This document shows positions 8,082 to 15,738 of a stretch of 38,688 nt of DNA, piece by piece (positions within the stretch are counted from its first letter, which is position 1; each line of letters begins with the position of its first letter). This DNA comes from DTU018 sp029550685 (GTDB taxonomy: Bacteria > Bacillota > Syntrophomonadia > Syntrophomonadales > Syntrophomonadaceae). A model generated the notes under the pieces. The model made no database searches. It worked only from the letters and a program-made list of their open reading frames with translations, and had not been told where the DNA came from. The stretch lies in contig DAONVO010000012.1 in NCBI GenBank assembly GCA_035412805.1, positions 1 to 38,688 on the forward strand. The letters run 5' to 3'. The position numbers were made by a program, and so were the translations under genes.

Positions 8082-10028
8082 ATGAACCAGTCCAAGACTT
8101 ATTACATTACTACTCCGATTTATTATCCCAGTGACAATCTTCATATCGGGCATGCCTATACTACAGTAGCCGCCGATTGTCTGGCCCGGTTTAAGCGAAT
8201 GCAGGGTTATGACGTGTTCTATTTAACCGGCACTGATGAACACGGGCAGAAAATTGAAAAGGTAGCCCGGGAAAACAATAAAGAGCCGTTGTCCTATGTG
8301 GACGCTATCGTGGAGAACATCAAAGATCTGTGGAAGACTATGCTGATCACCAACAATGATTTTATCCGCACTACCGAACCGCGCCATGAAAAAGTGGTGC
8401 AGGCGCTATTTCAAAAGGTTTTCGACAAAGGAGACATATATTTGTCCCAGTATGAAGGTTGGTATTGCACCCCTTGCGAAACCTTTTTTACTGAAAGGCA
8501 GCTGGTAGAGGGTAAATGTCCTGACTGTGGGCGTGAGGTAGAGTTGCTCCAGGAAGAAAGTTATTTCTTCAAAATGGGTAAATATGCGCCCCGTTTGCTG
8601 GAACATATTGAAACTCACCCTGATTTTATTCAACCGGAGTCCCGCCGCAATGAGGTAATCAATTTTATCAAATCGGGACTGGAAGACCTGTGTGTGTCAC
8701 GGACCACTTTCCAATGGGGAATACCCGTACCCATGAACAAACGGCACGTGGTCTACGTCTGGTTTGATGCCTTAATAAATTACCTGAGTGCTATCGGCTA
8801 TCTGGATGATCCGGAACAATTTAACCGCTACTGGCCTGCCGACGTACACCTGATGGCCAAAGATATCCTGCGCTTTCATGCTATTATCTGGCCGGCTATG
8901 CTGATGGCTATGGATCTGCCCTTGCCGAAAAAAGTCTTCGCTCACGGCTGGATTATGCTGGAAGGCGGCAAAATGTCCAAATCCAAGGGAAATGTAATTG
9001 ATCCCCGGGTGCTAGTTAATAAATATGGAGTAGATGCCATACGTTATTATTTGGTCAAAGAGCTAAATTTTGGCCAGGATGGATTGTATTCGGAAGAAGC
9101 CCTGGTCAACCGCATTAATTATGATCTAGCCAATGATCTGGGCAACCTAATCAGCCGTACCGCAGCCATGATTTTACGCTACTTTAATGGACAAATACCT
9201 GCCGTAGGGGAGAAAGCTGAAGTGGATGAGGAGCTCAAACAGGCAGCGCTCAAGGCTTATGAAGAGGCCACCCACCAACTGGACCGGTTGGACTTTAATG
9301 CCTACATCAATGCGGTGATGCGTCTGGTGAGCCGGGCTAACAAGTATATTGATGAAACCCAGCCCTGGGTACTGGCCAAAGATCCCCAGCAGAACCACCG
9401 CTTGGCCACGGTTATGTATAATCTGGCGGAATGTATACGTATAGCGGTAATTATGCTGGCTCCCACTATGCCTACCCTGGCTCAGAGGGTAAATGAGCAG
9501 ATCAAGTTCTGGGAAGATGTATCAGCCTTGACCTGGGAAGAAGCTGGCCAGTGGGGCCAGGTTCGTCCTGGTTCTCCGGTGCAGAAAGGCGAGGTTTTAT
9601 TCCCGCGAATTGACATGAAAAAGGAGGACACTGCAGTGAATGAATCAGTGCATAATGAACCAGTGAATCCAGAAAAACCAGCTGTTGAAGAGAAAAAAGA
9701 GGATCAATATATTACTATAGATGAATTTGCCCGCATGGATTTGCGAGTAGCGGAAGTAATAGCCTGTGAGAAAATGCCCAAAGCCGACAAGCTGCTTATA
9801 CTCCGGTTAAAAGTAGGGGACAGCGAACGCACCGTAGTGTCAGGTATAGCCCAGTACTACCAGCCGGAAGATTTAATCGGCAAAAAGGTGGTAGTAGTTG
9901 CTAACCTGAAACCCACCAAGCTACGGGGCACCCTATCCGAAGGCATGATACTGGCTGCTTCTGACGATGAACGGGTGGAAGTTCTGATGGTTAATTCTGA
10001 AATCGAGTCTGGCAGCCGGGTTAAATAA
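8082..10028 (+). CDS. metG: Methionyl-tRNA synthetase
   Basis: 648-residue class I synthetase charging tRNA(Met). HIGH is at residues 21-24 and KMSKS at 297-301. The connective-peptide zinc site has four cysteines, CTPCETFF...KCPDCG, at about 129-148. The anticodon-binding helical domain follows, then a charged linker (about 512-545), and a C-terminal EMAP/Trbp111-type tRNA-binding domain at about 548-648 (DLRVAEVIACEKMPKADKLL), which also mediates dimerisation. The length is that of the Bacillota enzyme with the appended domain. The ribosome binding site is AAGGAGGGC. It is followed by tatD with a 24-nt gap, as in B. subtilis. Confidence 0.97.
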   Translation: MNQSKTYYITTPIYYPSDNLHIGHAYTTVAADCLARFKRMQGYDVFYLTGTDEHGQKIEKVARENNKEPLSYVDAIVENIKDLWKTMLITNNDFIRTTEPRHEKVVQALFQKVFDKGDIYLSQYEGWYCTPCETFFTERQLVEGKCPDCGREVELLQEESYFFKMGKYAPRLLEHIETHPDFIQPESRRNEVINFIKSGLEDLCVSRTTFQWGIPVPMNKRHVVYVWFDALINYLSAIGYLDDPEQFNRYWPADVHLMAKDILRFHAIIWPAMLMAMDLPLPKKVFAHGWIMLEGGKMSKSKGNVIDPRVLVNKYGVDAIRYYLVKELNFGQDGLYSEEALVNRINYDLANDLGNLISRTAAMILRYFNGQIPAVGEKAEVDEELKQAALKAYEEATHQLDRLDFNAYINAVMRLVSRANKYIDETQPWVLAKDPQQNHRLATVMYNLAECIRIAVIMLAPTMPTLAQRVNEQIKFWEDVSALTWEEAGQWGQVRPGSPVQKGEVLFPRIDMKKEDTAVNESVHNEPVNPEKPAVEEKKEDQYITIDEFARMDLRVAEVIACEKMPKADKLLILRLKVGDSERTVVSGIAQYYQPEDLIGKKVVVVANLKPTKLRGTLSEGMILAASDDERVEVLMVNSEIESGSRVK

Positions 10029-10052
10029 GCCGCTTTAACCAGGAGGAAAGTT

Positions 10053-10820
10053 ATGTATACTGATACCCATGCTCATTTGCAGGAAGAATCCCTAAATGAC
10101 AGCCTGGATAAAGTCCTGGCCAGAGCCCAGGCTGCTCAGGTATCCACCATTATGTGCATAGGCTATGATCGTGATTCTTCCCAGGAAGCGGTTCAACTTG
10201 CGCGCAAGTATCCGCAGATCTATGCGGTAGTAGGCATACATCCCCATGATGCCAAAGAGTTGGATCAGGATACCTTGGCGTTACTATATAAACTGGCTCA
10301 AGATCCTAAAGTGGTGGCCATTGGTGAAATCGGCCTGGATTTTTACCGGGATTTATCACCCCGGGATCAGCAACGGAAAGCCTTTGTCGAGCAGATCAAA
10401 CTGGCGCAGGAATTAGGTAAACCAATAGTTATTCACGACCGTGATGCGCATCAAGAGGTATTGGACACTATTCGCCGGGAAAAGGCCGGGATTAATGGAG
10501 GTATAATGCATTGCTATTCCGGCCACCTGCCCCTGGCTATTGATCTGATGAAGGAAGGCTTCCATATTTCCTTTGCCGGGCCGGTCAGTTTTAAAAATGC
10601 TCGCAAAACCAAAGAGGTAGCTGCTCACATCCCCTTAGATCGTATATTGATTGAAACCGATTGTCCTTATCTTGCTCCCGAACCCCTGCGGGGTAAGCCC
10701 AATGAACCGGCCAATGTAGTTTACGTAGCGCAAGCGCTGGCTGAGCTCAGGCGCAAACCCGTGGAGGAAATAGCTTATCTGACCAGCCGAAATGCTGCTC
10801 AAGTCTACCGCCTGCAGTGA
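10053..10820 (+). CDS. tatD: TatD family metal-dependent DNase
   Basis: 255-residue amidohydrolase-fold nuclease (YabD in B. subtilis). Metal-ligand motifs appear in order: DTHAHLQ, GEIGLDFY (bridging Glu), IHDRDAH, MHCYSGH and ETDCPYLAPEP. The family has 3'-5' exonuclease activity linked to DNA repair; the exact physiological substrate is not settled. Start ATG 10053 follows AGGAGG. Cotranscribed with metG by spacing, and closed by a weak terminator at 10860. Confidence 0.92.
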   Translation: MYTDTHAHLQEESLNDSLDKVLARAQAAQVSTIMCIGYDRDSSQEAVQLARKYPQIYAVVGIHPHDAKELDQDTLALLYKLAQDPKVVAIGEIGLDFYRDLSPRDQQRKAFVEQIKLAQELGKPIVIHDRDAHQEVLDTIRREKAGINGGIMHCYSGHLPLAIDLMKEGFHISFAGPVSFKNARKTKEVAAHIPLDRILIETDCPYLAPEPLRGKPNEPANVVYVAQALAELRRKPVEEIAYLTSRNAAQVYRLQ

Positions 10821-10859
10821 GTTAAACCAATTTAAGGCGGAATTATTTTGTGGTATTCT

Positions 10860-10881
10860 TTGCTAATTAAGCAATCTTTTT
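10860..10881 (+). terminator. Probable intrinsic terminator after tatD
   Basis: TTGCT (10860-10864), loop AATTA, AGCAA (10870-10874), then TCTTTTT. The stem is only 5 bp, so efficiency is doubtful. Confidence 0.5.
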
Positions 10882-10984
10882 ACTCCTTCCCGAATAAGAT
10901 AATTACAAGATGGCCATAATTAAACTAGACGAGGTTGAATTTGTTGCCATTATTAGTAATTAACGCCCATAATTGGCAATAAAT

Positions 10985-11014
10985 TTGACTTGTTCCTAAG
11001 GTTTTGTCTAGAAT
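10985..11014 (+). promoter_or_regulatory. Sigma-A promoter of the yabE-like gene
   Basis: TTGACT (10985-10990), an 18-nt spacer and TAGAAT (11009-11014). Just upstream is an interrupted inverted repeat, TTGCCA-TTAT (10944-10953) against ATAA-T-TGGCAA (10969-10979), that could be an operator. Confidence 0.7.
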
Positions 11015-11075
11015 GGAAATGCCCTTGATATCCATAAGTAATTTCTAATACCAAGGGGAGAAAGGAAGGAGAAAA

Positions 11076-12041
11076 ATGGGTATTGTACGGCCTAGAAAAG
11101 GCCCCCTGGCAGCTACCCTGGTTTTTATGGTGGTTCTGCTGGTTAGCCTGTTCTTTGCCCTGCAAAAACCAGTTATACTTGCCGTTGATGGCCAGGAAAT
11201 TCAAACTCGCGTGTTTTTTAGCAGCACCGTAGGGGATGTTTTACAAAGTCAGAAGGTTTCTTTAGGCGAGTATGATCGCGTTGAACCATCCTTGAACAGC
11301 AAGGTCAAGAAAAATCAGCAGATAGTTGTCACCCGAGCCTTCAAGGTTAAGGTGATTGCCGATGGTAATAGCAGGGAAATCATAACCCCTCCAATCCCTG
11401 TTAAAGAAGCGATCAGTTTAGCAGGAGTAGAGTTGGGGGCTATGGATATTGTTAAGACTATGCCCACGGAGGTAACCGTACCCAATCAGGAAATTGAGAT
11501 TATACGCGTATCTCAAGAGGAAAAGGTAATCGAGGAAGCTACTCCTTTTCAGGTAGAGCGGACCGAGGACCATACCCTGGAGAGAGGATTGACGCGTACC
11601 ATCAAGCCAGGAGTTGAAGGACTGGCACGTAACACTGTCAGGATAACCTACCATAATGGTCAGGAAGTCAAACGGGAGATTGTTAAAAGTGAAGTGGTTA
11701 AAGAACCTCAAAACAAAGTAATTGCTATGGGGACTATCACTTCTGTTTCCCGCGGCGGGGAAAACCTGAACTTCAGGGAGGCCAGGTACATGACGGCTTC
11801 AGCCTACACCTATACCGGGCGCCGCACCGCCACCGGACAGCAACCTGCCGTAGGGATGGTCGCGGTAGATCCCACAGTGATTCCGTTGGGTACCCGCATG
11901 TATGTGGAAGGATATGGATATGCGGTAGCCGCCGATACCGGCGGATCGATCCGTGGAAATCAATTGGATTTGTTTATGGAAGAAAGATCCCAATGTATAA
12001 ATTGGGGACGCCGTACCGTAAAAGTGTACATATTAAATTAA
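11076..12041 (+). CDS. Cell-wall protein with DUF348, G5 and 3D domains (YabE-like)
   Basis: 321 residues. One N-terminal membrane segment or uncleaved signal (about 13-30), two DUF348 (YabE-like) repeats (about 35-140), a G5 domain (about 145-215) and a C-terminal 3D domain (about 235-321) with the three conserved aspartates in MVAVDPTVIPLGT and AADTGGSIRGNQLDLF. The 3D domain is the lytic-transglycosylase-like fold of Sps/Rpf-type peptidoglycan enzymes. Start ATG 11076 follows GGAAGGAG. Same slot as B. subtilis yabE between tatD and the rnmV-rsmA genes. It probably remodels peptidoglycan during growth or spore outgrowth. Confidence 0.9.
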   Translation: MGIVRPRKGPLAATLVFMVVLLVSLFFALQKPVILAVDGQEIQTRVFFSSTVGDVLQSQKVSLGEYDRVEPSLNSKVKKNQQIVVTRAFKVKVIADGNSREIITPPIPVKEAISLAGVELGAMDIVKTMPTEVTVPNQEIEIIRVSQEEKVIEEATPFQVERTEDHTLERGLTRTIKPGVEGLARNTVRITYHNGQEVKREIVKSEVVKEPQNKVIAMGTITSVSRGGENLNFREARYMTASAYTYTGRRTATGQQPAVGMVAVDPTVIPLGTRMYVEGYGYAVAADTGGSIRGNQLDLFMEERSQCINWGRRTVKVYILN

Positions 12042-12054
12042 AAACCGAATAATA

Positions 12055-12305
12055 CCAGCACCCTCTGCTAAAAGGAGGGTGCTTCAGACTGTCAAAGAAG
12101 TCTATTAAAGGTTAGAAGTTCGAGATTGCCACGCCCCTCTGGGGCTCGCAATGACACATAAGATGGCCTTCTGGTATGTCATCGGCCGTTCCGGCACTAC
12201 CGATGTTCACTATCGTTCACGGCTAATGTTGCGAGGAGCGTAGCGACCTCTTTTTAGCAACTTTTTTGACACTCTCCAGCACCCTCTGCTCAAAGGAGGG
12301 TGCTT
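12055..12305 (+). repeat. 191-bp inverted-repeat element flanked by a duplicated 30-bp terminator
   Basis: A 30-bp sequence that includes the hairpin AGCACCCTC / GAGGGTGCT occurs twice, at 12055-12084 and 12276-12305, with one mismatch. Between them are 191 bp whose ends are imperfect inverted repeats: left AGACTGTCAAAGAAGT, right (reverse complement) AGAGTGTCAAAAAAGT. Inside are GAGATTGCCACG...CTCGCAATGACA and TGCGAGGAGCGTAGCGACC, members of a repeat family also seen at 13.2-13.7 and 38.6 kb. No ORF is present. It looks like a miniature non-autonomous element or a repeat inserted into the yabE terminator. Confidence 0.7.
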
Positions 12306-12310
12306 TTTTA
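12278..12310 (+). terminator. Intrinsic terminator, intact copy
   Basis: AGCACCCTC (12278-12286), 9-nt loop, GAGGGTGCT (12296-12304), with T tract 12304-12309. The left copy at 12055-12084 keeps the stem but has lost the T tract (followed by CAG). Probably the original terminator of the yabE-like gene. Confidence 0.85.
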
Positions 12311-12410
12311 CGTTAATTTATGGTTTCTAATCTGATGCCATCTTTTCCCTTGTTAGAAATGATAAATCCGGAAAAAACTAATCCAGACAAGGGAAAAGGA
12401 GGTGAAGCAG

Positions 12411-13100
12411 TTGCAGAAAAAACTGGTGTTATTGATATGTTTAACATTAATACTAACCAGTCTGGCCTTGGGATGTAATAATGCAGCCCAGAGACCGGAT
12501 TTACCCCAGCAAAATCGGGAAGACAAAACTGATAGAGCTGATGATGAGTTGACAGCCAGCGAGCGGAGAGTGTTGGCCAGCCGGCTATCCAACCTGGCAG
12601 AGGAGGTTGAGGGAGTAGACGATGCAACCGTGGTGGTATCCAGTGTAGGAATGACCAACAACCTGGGCACCAATGCCGGCAAAGACATACAGCCTGGTAT
12701 TAATGCCGACGATGCAACCCCTCAATTAAACAATAACCAGGGCGGAGTAAACAATAACCGCACTAATAACAATCAGGCCGCCAACAACGCCAATCCCAAT
12801 ACCGTACAAAATCCACCCCCCGGTACTAATGTATCGGGATTAATGGTGATGGTGGGACTCGAGCTGGAAGACGGAATGAACACTGCGGAAAAAGCCAATG
12901 AGATTAAAAAAACGGTAGCCAATAAGCTTAAAGCCAGCGACAAGAGGATATCTCAGGTGCTGGTAACCACAGATCCCAGTCTGGTGCAGAGGTTAAGTGA
13001 TGTAGCCGCTGGGATTATTCAAGGAAGACCCATCCAGGGATACCAGGAGGATATTAACGAATTGACCCGCCGCATGCGTCAACAACAGCCTGCTTTTTAA
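12411..13100 (+). CDS. YhcN/YlaJ family sporulation lipoprotein
   Basis: 229 residues. A lipoprotein signal peptide ends in LALGC, with the lipidated cysteine at residue 22. A central Asn-rich low-complexity linker (about 90-145, repeated NNN) splits the YhcN/YlaJ domain, whose halves ASRLSNLAEEVEGVDDATVVV and VSGLMVMVGLELEDG...KRISQVLVTTDP are recognisable. Family members are spore inner-membrane or cortex lipoproteins affecting germination. TTG 12411 is favoured: AAAGGAGG lies 8 nt upstream, while the in-frame GTG 12402 overlaps it. It takes the place of rnmV, which is missing. Confidence 0.82.
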   Translation: MQKKLVLLICLTLILTSLALGCNNAAQRPDLPQQNREDKTDRADDELTASERRVLASRLSNLAEEVEGVDDATVVVSSVGMTNNLGTNAGKDIQPGINADDATPQLNNNQGGVNNNRTNNNQAANNANPNTVQNPPPGTNVSGLMVMVGLELEDGMNTAEKANEIKKTVANKLKASDKRISQVLVTTDPSLVQRLSDVAAGIIQGRPIQGYQEDINELTRRMRQQQPAF

Positions 13101-13108
13101 CACTGCTG

Positions 13109-13139
13109 AACCCGGGCAAACCAGTTGGTTTCCCGGGTT
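13109..13139 (+). terminator. Strong hairpin after the lipoprotein gene
   Basis: AACCCGGG (13109-13116) pairs with CCCGGGTT (13132-13139), extended by AAACCA / TGGTTT inside. No T tract follows, so it may act as a weak terminator or an RNA-stabilising stem. Confidence 0.55.
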
Positions 13140-13187
13140 AATTACATAATAGCTGCAATCATCACCTCTGTTGCAGGCGAGAGTCTT

Positions 13188-13309
13188 GGAGCGAGCCGGC
13201 TAATACTCCTGCATCCTGGCTAACATCCTGCGAAACCGTGATTAGCGCAGACCGGCATAGAGATCGCCACGCGCTACGCGCTCGCGATGACAGTCTTTTG
13301 CACTAACGC
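13188..13309 (+). repeat. 122-bp direct repeat, copy 1
   Basis: Identical base for base to 13562-13683. Contains the stem-forming pair CCGGCTAAT...ATTAGCGCAGACCGG and a GAGATCGCCACG...CTCGCGATGACAG palindrome. Sequence just upstream (GTTGCAGG) also resembles that before copy 2. Confidence 0.9.
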
Positions 13310-13377
13310 AAGGACAGTTTTCACAGTTCGCACCTGAAGAACAGGCCACGATGAATGAAAACATGGCCACGACTTAA

Positions 13378-13586
13378 GCAGGCGTATTAGCCGGGCGAGT
13401 GACATACGACAAGCCGTTGCCACCCACGGCGAAACTGAGGGCTGCGAAGTGGAGCGAGAAACAGGATGTTTCGAGCAGCGAGTACTGAGTGCATGGATGC
13501 CGAATTACGAGCGATCCGCTTCGCACCGAAGTAAGCCGATGGGTTGCAGGTGAGGAGTCCCGGAGCGAGCCGGCTAATACTCCTGC
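13378..13586 (+). repeat. Inverted-repeat-bounded structured element
   Basis: GCAGGCGTATTAGCCGG (13378-13394) is matched in inverted orientation by CCGGCTAATACTCCTGC (13570-13586) at 16 of 17 bases. The 175 bp between are rich in small hairpins, for example GAAACA-GGA-TGTTTC and CTTCG-CAC-CGAAG. The right arm overlaps copy 2 of the 122-bp repeat. No credible ORF; a 63-codon frame at 13489-13680 lies within the repeats and has no ribosome binding site. Could be a miniature mobile element or a structured RNA; I do not recognise it. Confidence 0.6.
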
Positions 13587-13683
13587 ATCCTGGCTAACAT
13601 CCTGCGAAACCGTGATTAGCGCAGACCGGCATAGAGATCGCCACGCGCTACGCGCTCGCGATGACAGTCTTTTGCACTAACGC
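13562..13683 (+). repeat. 122-bp direct repeat, copy 2
   Basis: Perfect copy of 13188-13309, 374 bp downstream. Together the copies and the inverted-repeat element fill most of the 709-bp gap between the lipoprotein gene and rsmA. Confidence 0.9.
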
Positions 13684-13809
13684 GGGGACCGTTTTCTCAG
13701 CAATGAAAAGGAGAGGACTATATTTCGAGGATACGGCACTTCTATGGTTGGGATGCAGTCATAGTATAATATATAATTAGTTAAATATAGTTACTAAGGA
13801 AGCGGTCAG

Positions 13810-14670
13810 GTGCAAACATCTTCACCTTCAGTATTGCGTAGTTTAATGGAACAATATGGGATCTATCCTAAGAAGCGCTGGGGACAAAACTTTCTGGTGG
13901 ACAACAATATACTGCAGCGTATCTCTTCCTTGAGCGGTGCCCATCCCGGTTTGTATACCGTAGAGATCGGGCCGGGTATGGGGGCTTTAACCCAGCTGCT
14001 GGCCCAGCAGAGCCGTGGAGTACTGGCAATTGATATAGATGTAAGCTTACGAGCACCTCTGGAGCAAGTATTGGCACCTTTTAGCAATGTTAAGCTTCTT
14101 TTTGCTGATATTTTGAAAGTGAATGTAGAACAGGAACTAGTTCGACAGTTTAACCTGGACCAAATGCCAGAATATACAATTTGTGCCAATATACCTTATA
14201 ATATTACTACACCTATAATTTTTCACTTGTTGGAAAACTGCCCCCATATGCAAGGGGCTACTTTGATGATGCAGAAGGAGGTCGCCCAGCGTATTATTGC
14301 TGCACCTGGCGGTAAGGATTATGGTTTGCTAACTCTGATGACCAGTTATTATGCAGATACCCGCTGGCTGATGACGGTATCGCGCAACTGCTTCTACCCC
14401 CGTCCCGATGTGGATTCGGCCGTAGTACAGTTTACGCCCTTGCCCCAGCCCCGGGTTCAAGTACAGGATGAGGAGGTTTTTAAAGCTTTTCTGAGAACTG
14501 CTTTCCAAATGAGGAGAAAAACTATCTTAAACAGCTGCGCTTCTTTTTTTAGTGTCAGTAAAGATTACGCCCAAACCAAGTTAGAGCATCTGGGAATCAA
14601 ACCAAACCAAAGGCCGGAGGAACTGAGCTTGGAGGAATTGGCCAGCTTAGTTAATCGGTTTTTAGAGTAG
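13810..14670 (+). CDS. rsmA: 16S rRNA dimethyladenosine transferase RsmA (KsgA)
   Basis: 286 residues. Methylates A1518 and A1519 of 16S rRNA. Signature segments are PKKRWGQNFLVD, VEIGPGMGALTQLLA (SAM motif I), the catalytic NIPYNITTPI and the C-terminal FLRTAFQMRRKTILNS. Start is GTG 13810, 9 nt after AAGGA. A TATAAT at 13765-13770 is a likely -10 element, but no good -35 is visible. It follows the repeat-rich gap where B. subtilis has rnmV. Confidence 0.95.
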   Translation: MQTSSPSVLRSLMEQYGIYPKKRWGQNFLVDNNILQRISSLSGAHPGLYTVEIGPGMGALTQLLAQQSRGVLAIDIDVSLRAPLEQVLAPFSNVKLLFADILKVNVEQELVRQFNLDQMPEYTICANIPYNITTPIIFHLLENCPHMQGATLMMQKEVAQRIIAAPGGKDYGLLTLMTSYYADTRWLMTVSRNCFYPRPDVDSAVVQFTPLPQPRVQVQDEEVFKAFLRTAFQMRRKTILNSCASFFSVSKDYAQTKLEHLGIKPNQRPEELSLEELASLVNRFLE

Positions 14671-14684
14671 AGGAGGTCCATCTA

Positions 14685-15158
14685 ATGCAATTTATAAGCC
14701 CCAGCAAAGGCAGCATGACCTTGGAACAAGTGGTGGCCGATATTCTGGCTTATGTTAGTGAAGACCAGGATCGTCCTTATGCTCTGTTGGTGGGGACGGA
14801 TTCCCAGCCTTACCACAAAGGAACTTGTTTTGTCAGTGCTATCATTATCCACCGGACCGGTAAAGGAGCGCGCTATTATTACAACAAATCCTTCGAAACC
14901 AAGATATACAGCCTGCGGCAGAGAATATTTTTCGAAGCTTCGCTGAGTCTGGCTCTGAGCGATCAGCTCTTTACCTGCCTGAAAGAGCAGGGTCATGAGG
15001 AGTTAAAGGTGGAGGTCCATCTGGATGTAGGTACCCACGGAGAAACCAAGGAACTAGTTAAAGAAGTAACCGGCATGATTGTGGGCAGTGGTTTTGATGC
15101 TCGTATCAAGCCGTATGCCTGTGCAGCTAGTAAAGTTGCTGACAAATATACGAAATAA
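14685..15158 (+). CDS. DUF458 protein, RNase H-like (YkuK family)
   Basis: 157 residues. The family has a predicted RNase H-like fold: LLVGTDSQ with an acidic residue on strand 1, a following two-stranded sheet with HRTGKGARYYYNKSF, and VEVHLDVGTHGETKELVKEVTGMI near the C-terminus. The D and DxG acidic positions are consistent with a metal-dependent nuclease, but activity is not established for this family. Start ATG 14685 follows GAGGAGG and the gap to rsmA is 14 nt, so they are cotranscribed. It occupies the slot of yabG in B. subtilis. Confidence 0.82.
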   Translation: MQFISPSKGSMTLEQVVADILAYVSEDQDRPYALLVGTDSQPYHKGTCFVSAIIIHRTGKGARYYYNKSFETKIYSLRQRIFFEASLSLALSDQLFTCLKEQGHEELKVEVHLDVGTHGETKELVKEVTGMIVGSGFDARIKPYACAASKVADKYTK

Positions 15159-15235
15159 ATTCTTTTTTTCGTAACCATCTTATAGATTGCTCACCTATTT
15201 GCTGCAGGTTGACGAAGATTTTCCTAGCCTGACCG

Positions 15236-15264
15236 TTGACAAGCGCCTTCTTTTTATATATACT
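15236..15264 (+). promoter_or_regulatory. Sigma-A promoter 1 of veg
   Basis: TTGACA (15236-15241), 17-nt spacer, TATACT (15259-15264): consensus -35 and one mismatch in -10. Confidence 0.88.
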
Positions 15265-15275
15265 ATTGTGCTCTC

Positions 15276-15304
15276 TTGACAGACCTCCTTTTTTATTATA
15301 AACT
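15276..15304 (+). promoter_or_regulatory. Sigma-A promoter 2 of veg
   Basis: TTGACA (15276-15281), 17-nt spacer, TAAACT (15299-15304). Exactly 40 bp downstream of promoter 1; B. subtilis veg is likewise known for tandem, very strong promoters. Confidence 0.82.
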
Positions 15305-15337
15305 TATAAAGATTAATGAATAAAAGAAGGTGGTCTT

Positions 15338-15616
15338 GTGAGTTCTCCCAGGCTGATATCGGATATAAAGAAAGACCTGGAATCCTTTGTAGGAAGCAGG
15401 ATCAGACTGAAGGCTAACCGGGGAAGAAACCGCATCATCGAGAGAGAAGGGATCCTCGAATCCATTTATCCGAATATATTCGTTGTTAAGCTCAACGAAC
15501 GCAAAGTGGAGCGGAGGGTTTCATATAGCTACGCAGATGTGTTGACTGAGACAGTTGAACTGTTTATTTGCGATAGCCCCGACACAGAAATCAGAATAGC
15601 CGCCGCTAATCAATAA
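15338..15616 (+). CDS. veg: Veg protein
   Basis: 92 residues, the full length of the Veg family. The N-terminal ISDIKKDLESFVGSRIRLKANRGRN and the small beta-barrel core (EGILESIYPNIFVVKL, RRVSYSYADVLT) are characteristic. In B. subtilis Veg stimulates biofilm matrix genes by interfering with SinR; the function in anaerobes is unknown. Start is GTG 15338 after AAGGTGG. It has tandem promoters and its own terminator, so it is a monocistronic, probably highly expressed gene. Confidence 0.95.
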   Translation: MSSPRLISDIKKDLESFVGSRIRLKANRGRNRIIEREGILESIYPNIFVVKLNERKVERRVSYSYADVLTETVELFICDSPDTEIRIAAANQ

Positions 15617-15633
15617 ATAGCTAAGCACCTGTC

Positions 15634-15665
15634 AAACTGCATGGGAACATGCAGTTTTTCTTTTT
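15634..15665 (+). terminator. Intrinsic terminator of veg
   Basis: AAACTGCATG (15634-15643), loop GGAA, CATGCAGTTT (15648-15657), followed by TTTCTTTTT. Ten perfect base pairs. Confidence 0.93.
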
Positions 15666-15738
15666 CTGAACATGTTTCATACTTGGTCTGACCAGCTAAT
15701 ATACATGGAAATAACAGTGTGGTTGGGGGGGTAATGCT

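Noticed and set aside
13489..13680. 63-codon ORF in the repeat region
   Set aside because: Consists of repeat sequence, lacks a ribosome binding site and runs through the 122-bp duplicated block.
13101..13809. CRISPR array
   Set aside because: There are only two long direct repeats 374 bp apart and no regular short-repeat and spacer pattern.
15667..15738. Sigma-K or sigma-E promoter before the first SPOCS-like gene
   Set aside because: CATACTTGG and AATAACAGT only partly match; unlike the four downstream sites the TA of the -10 pattern is missing.
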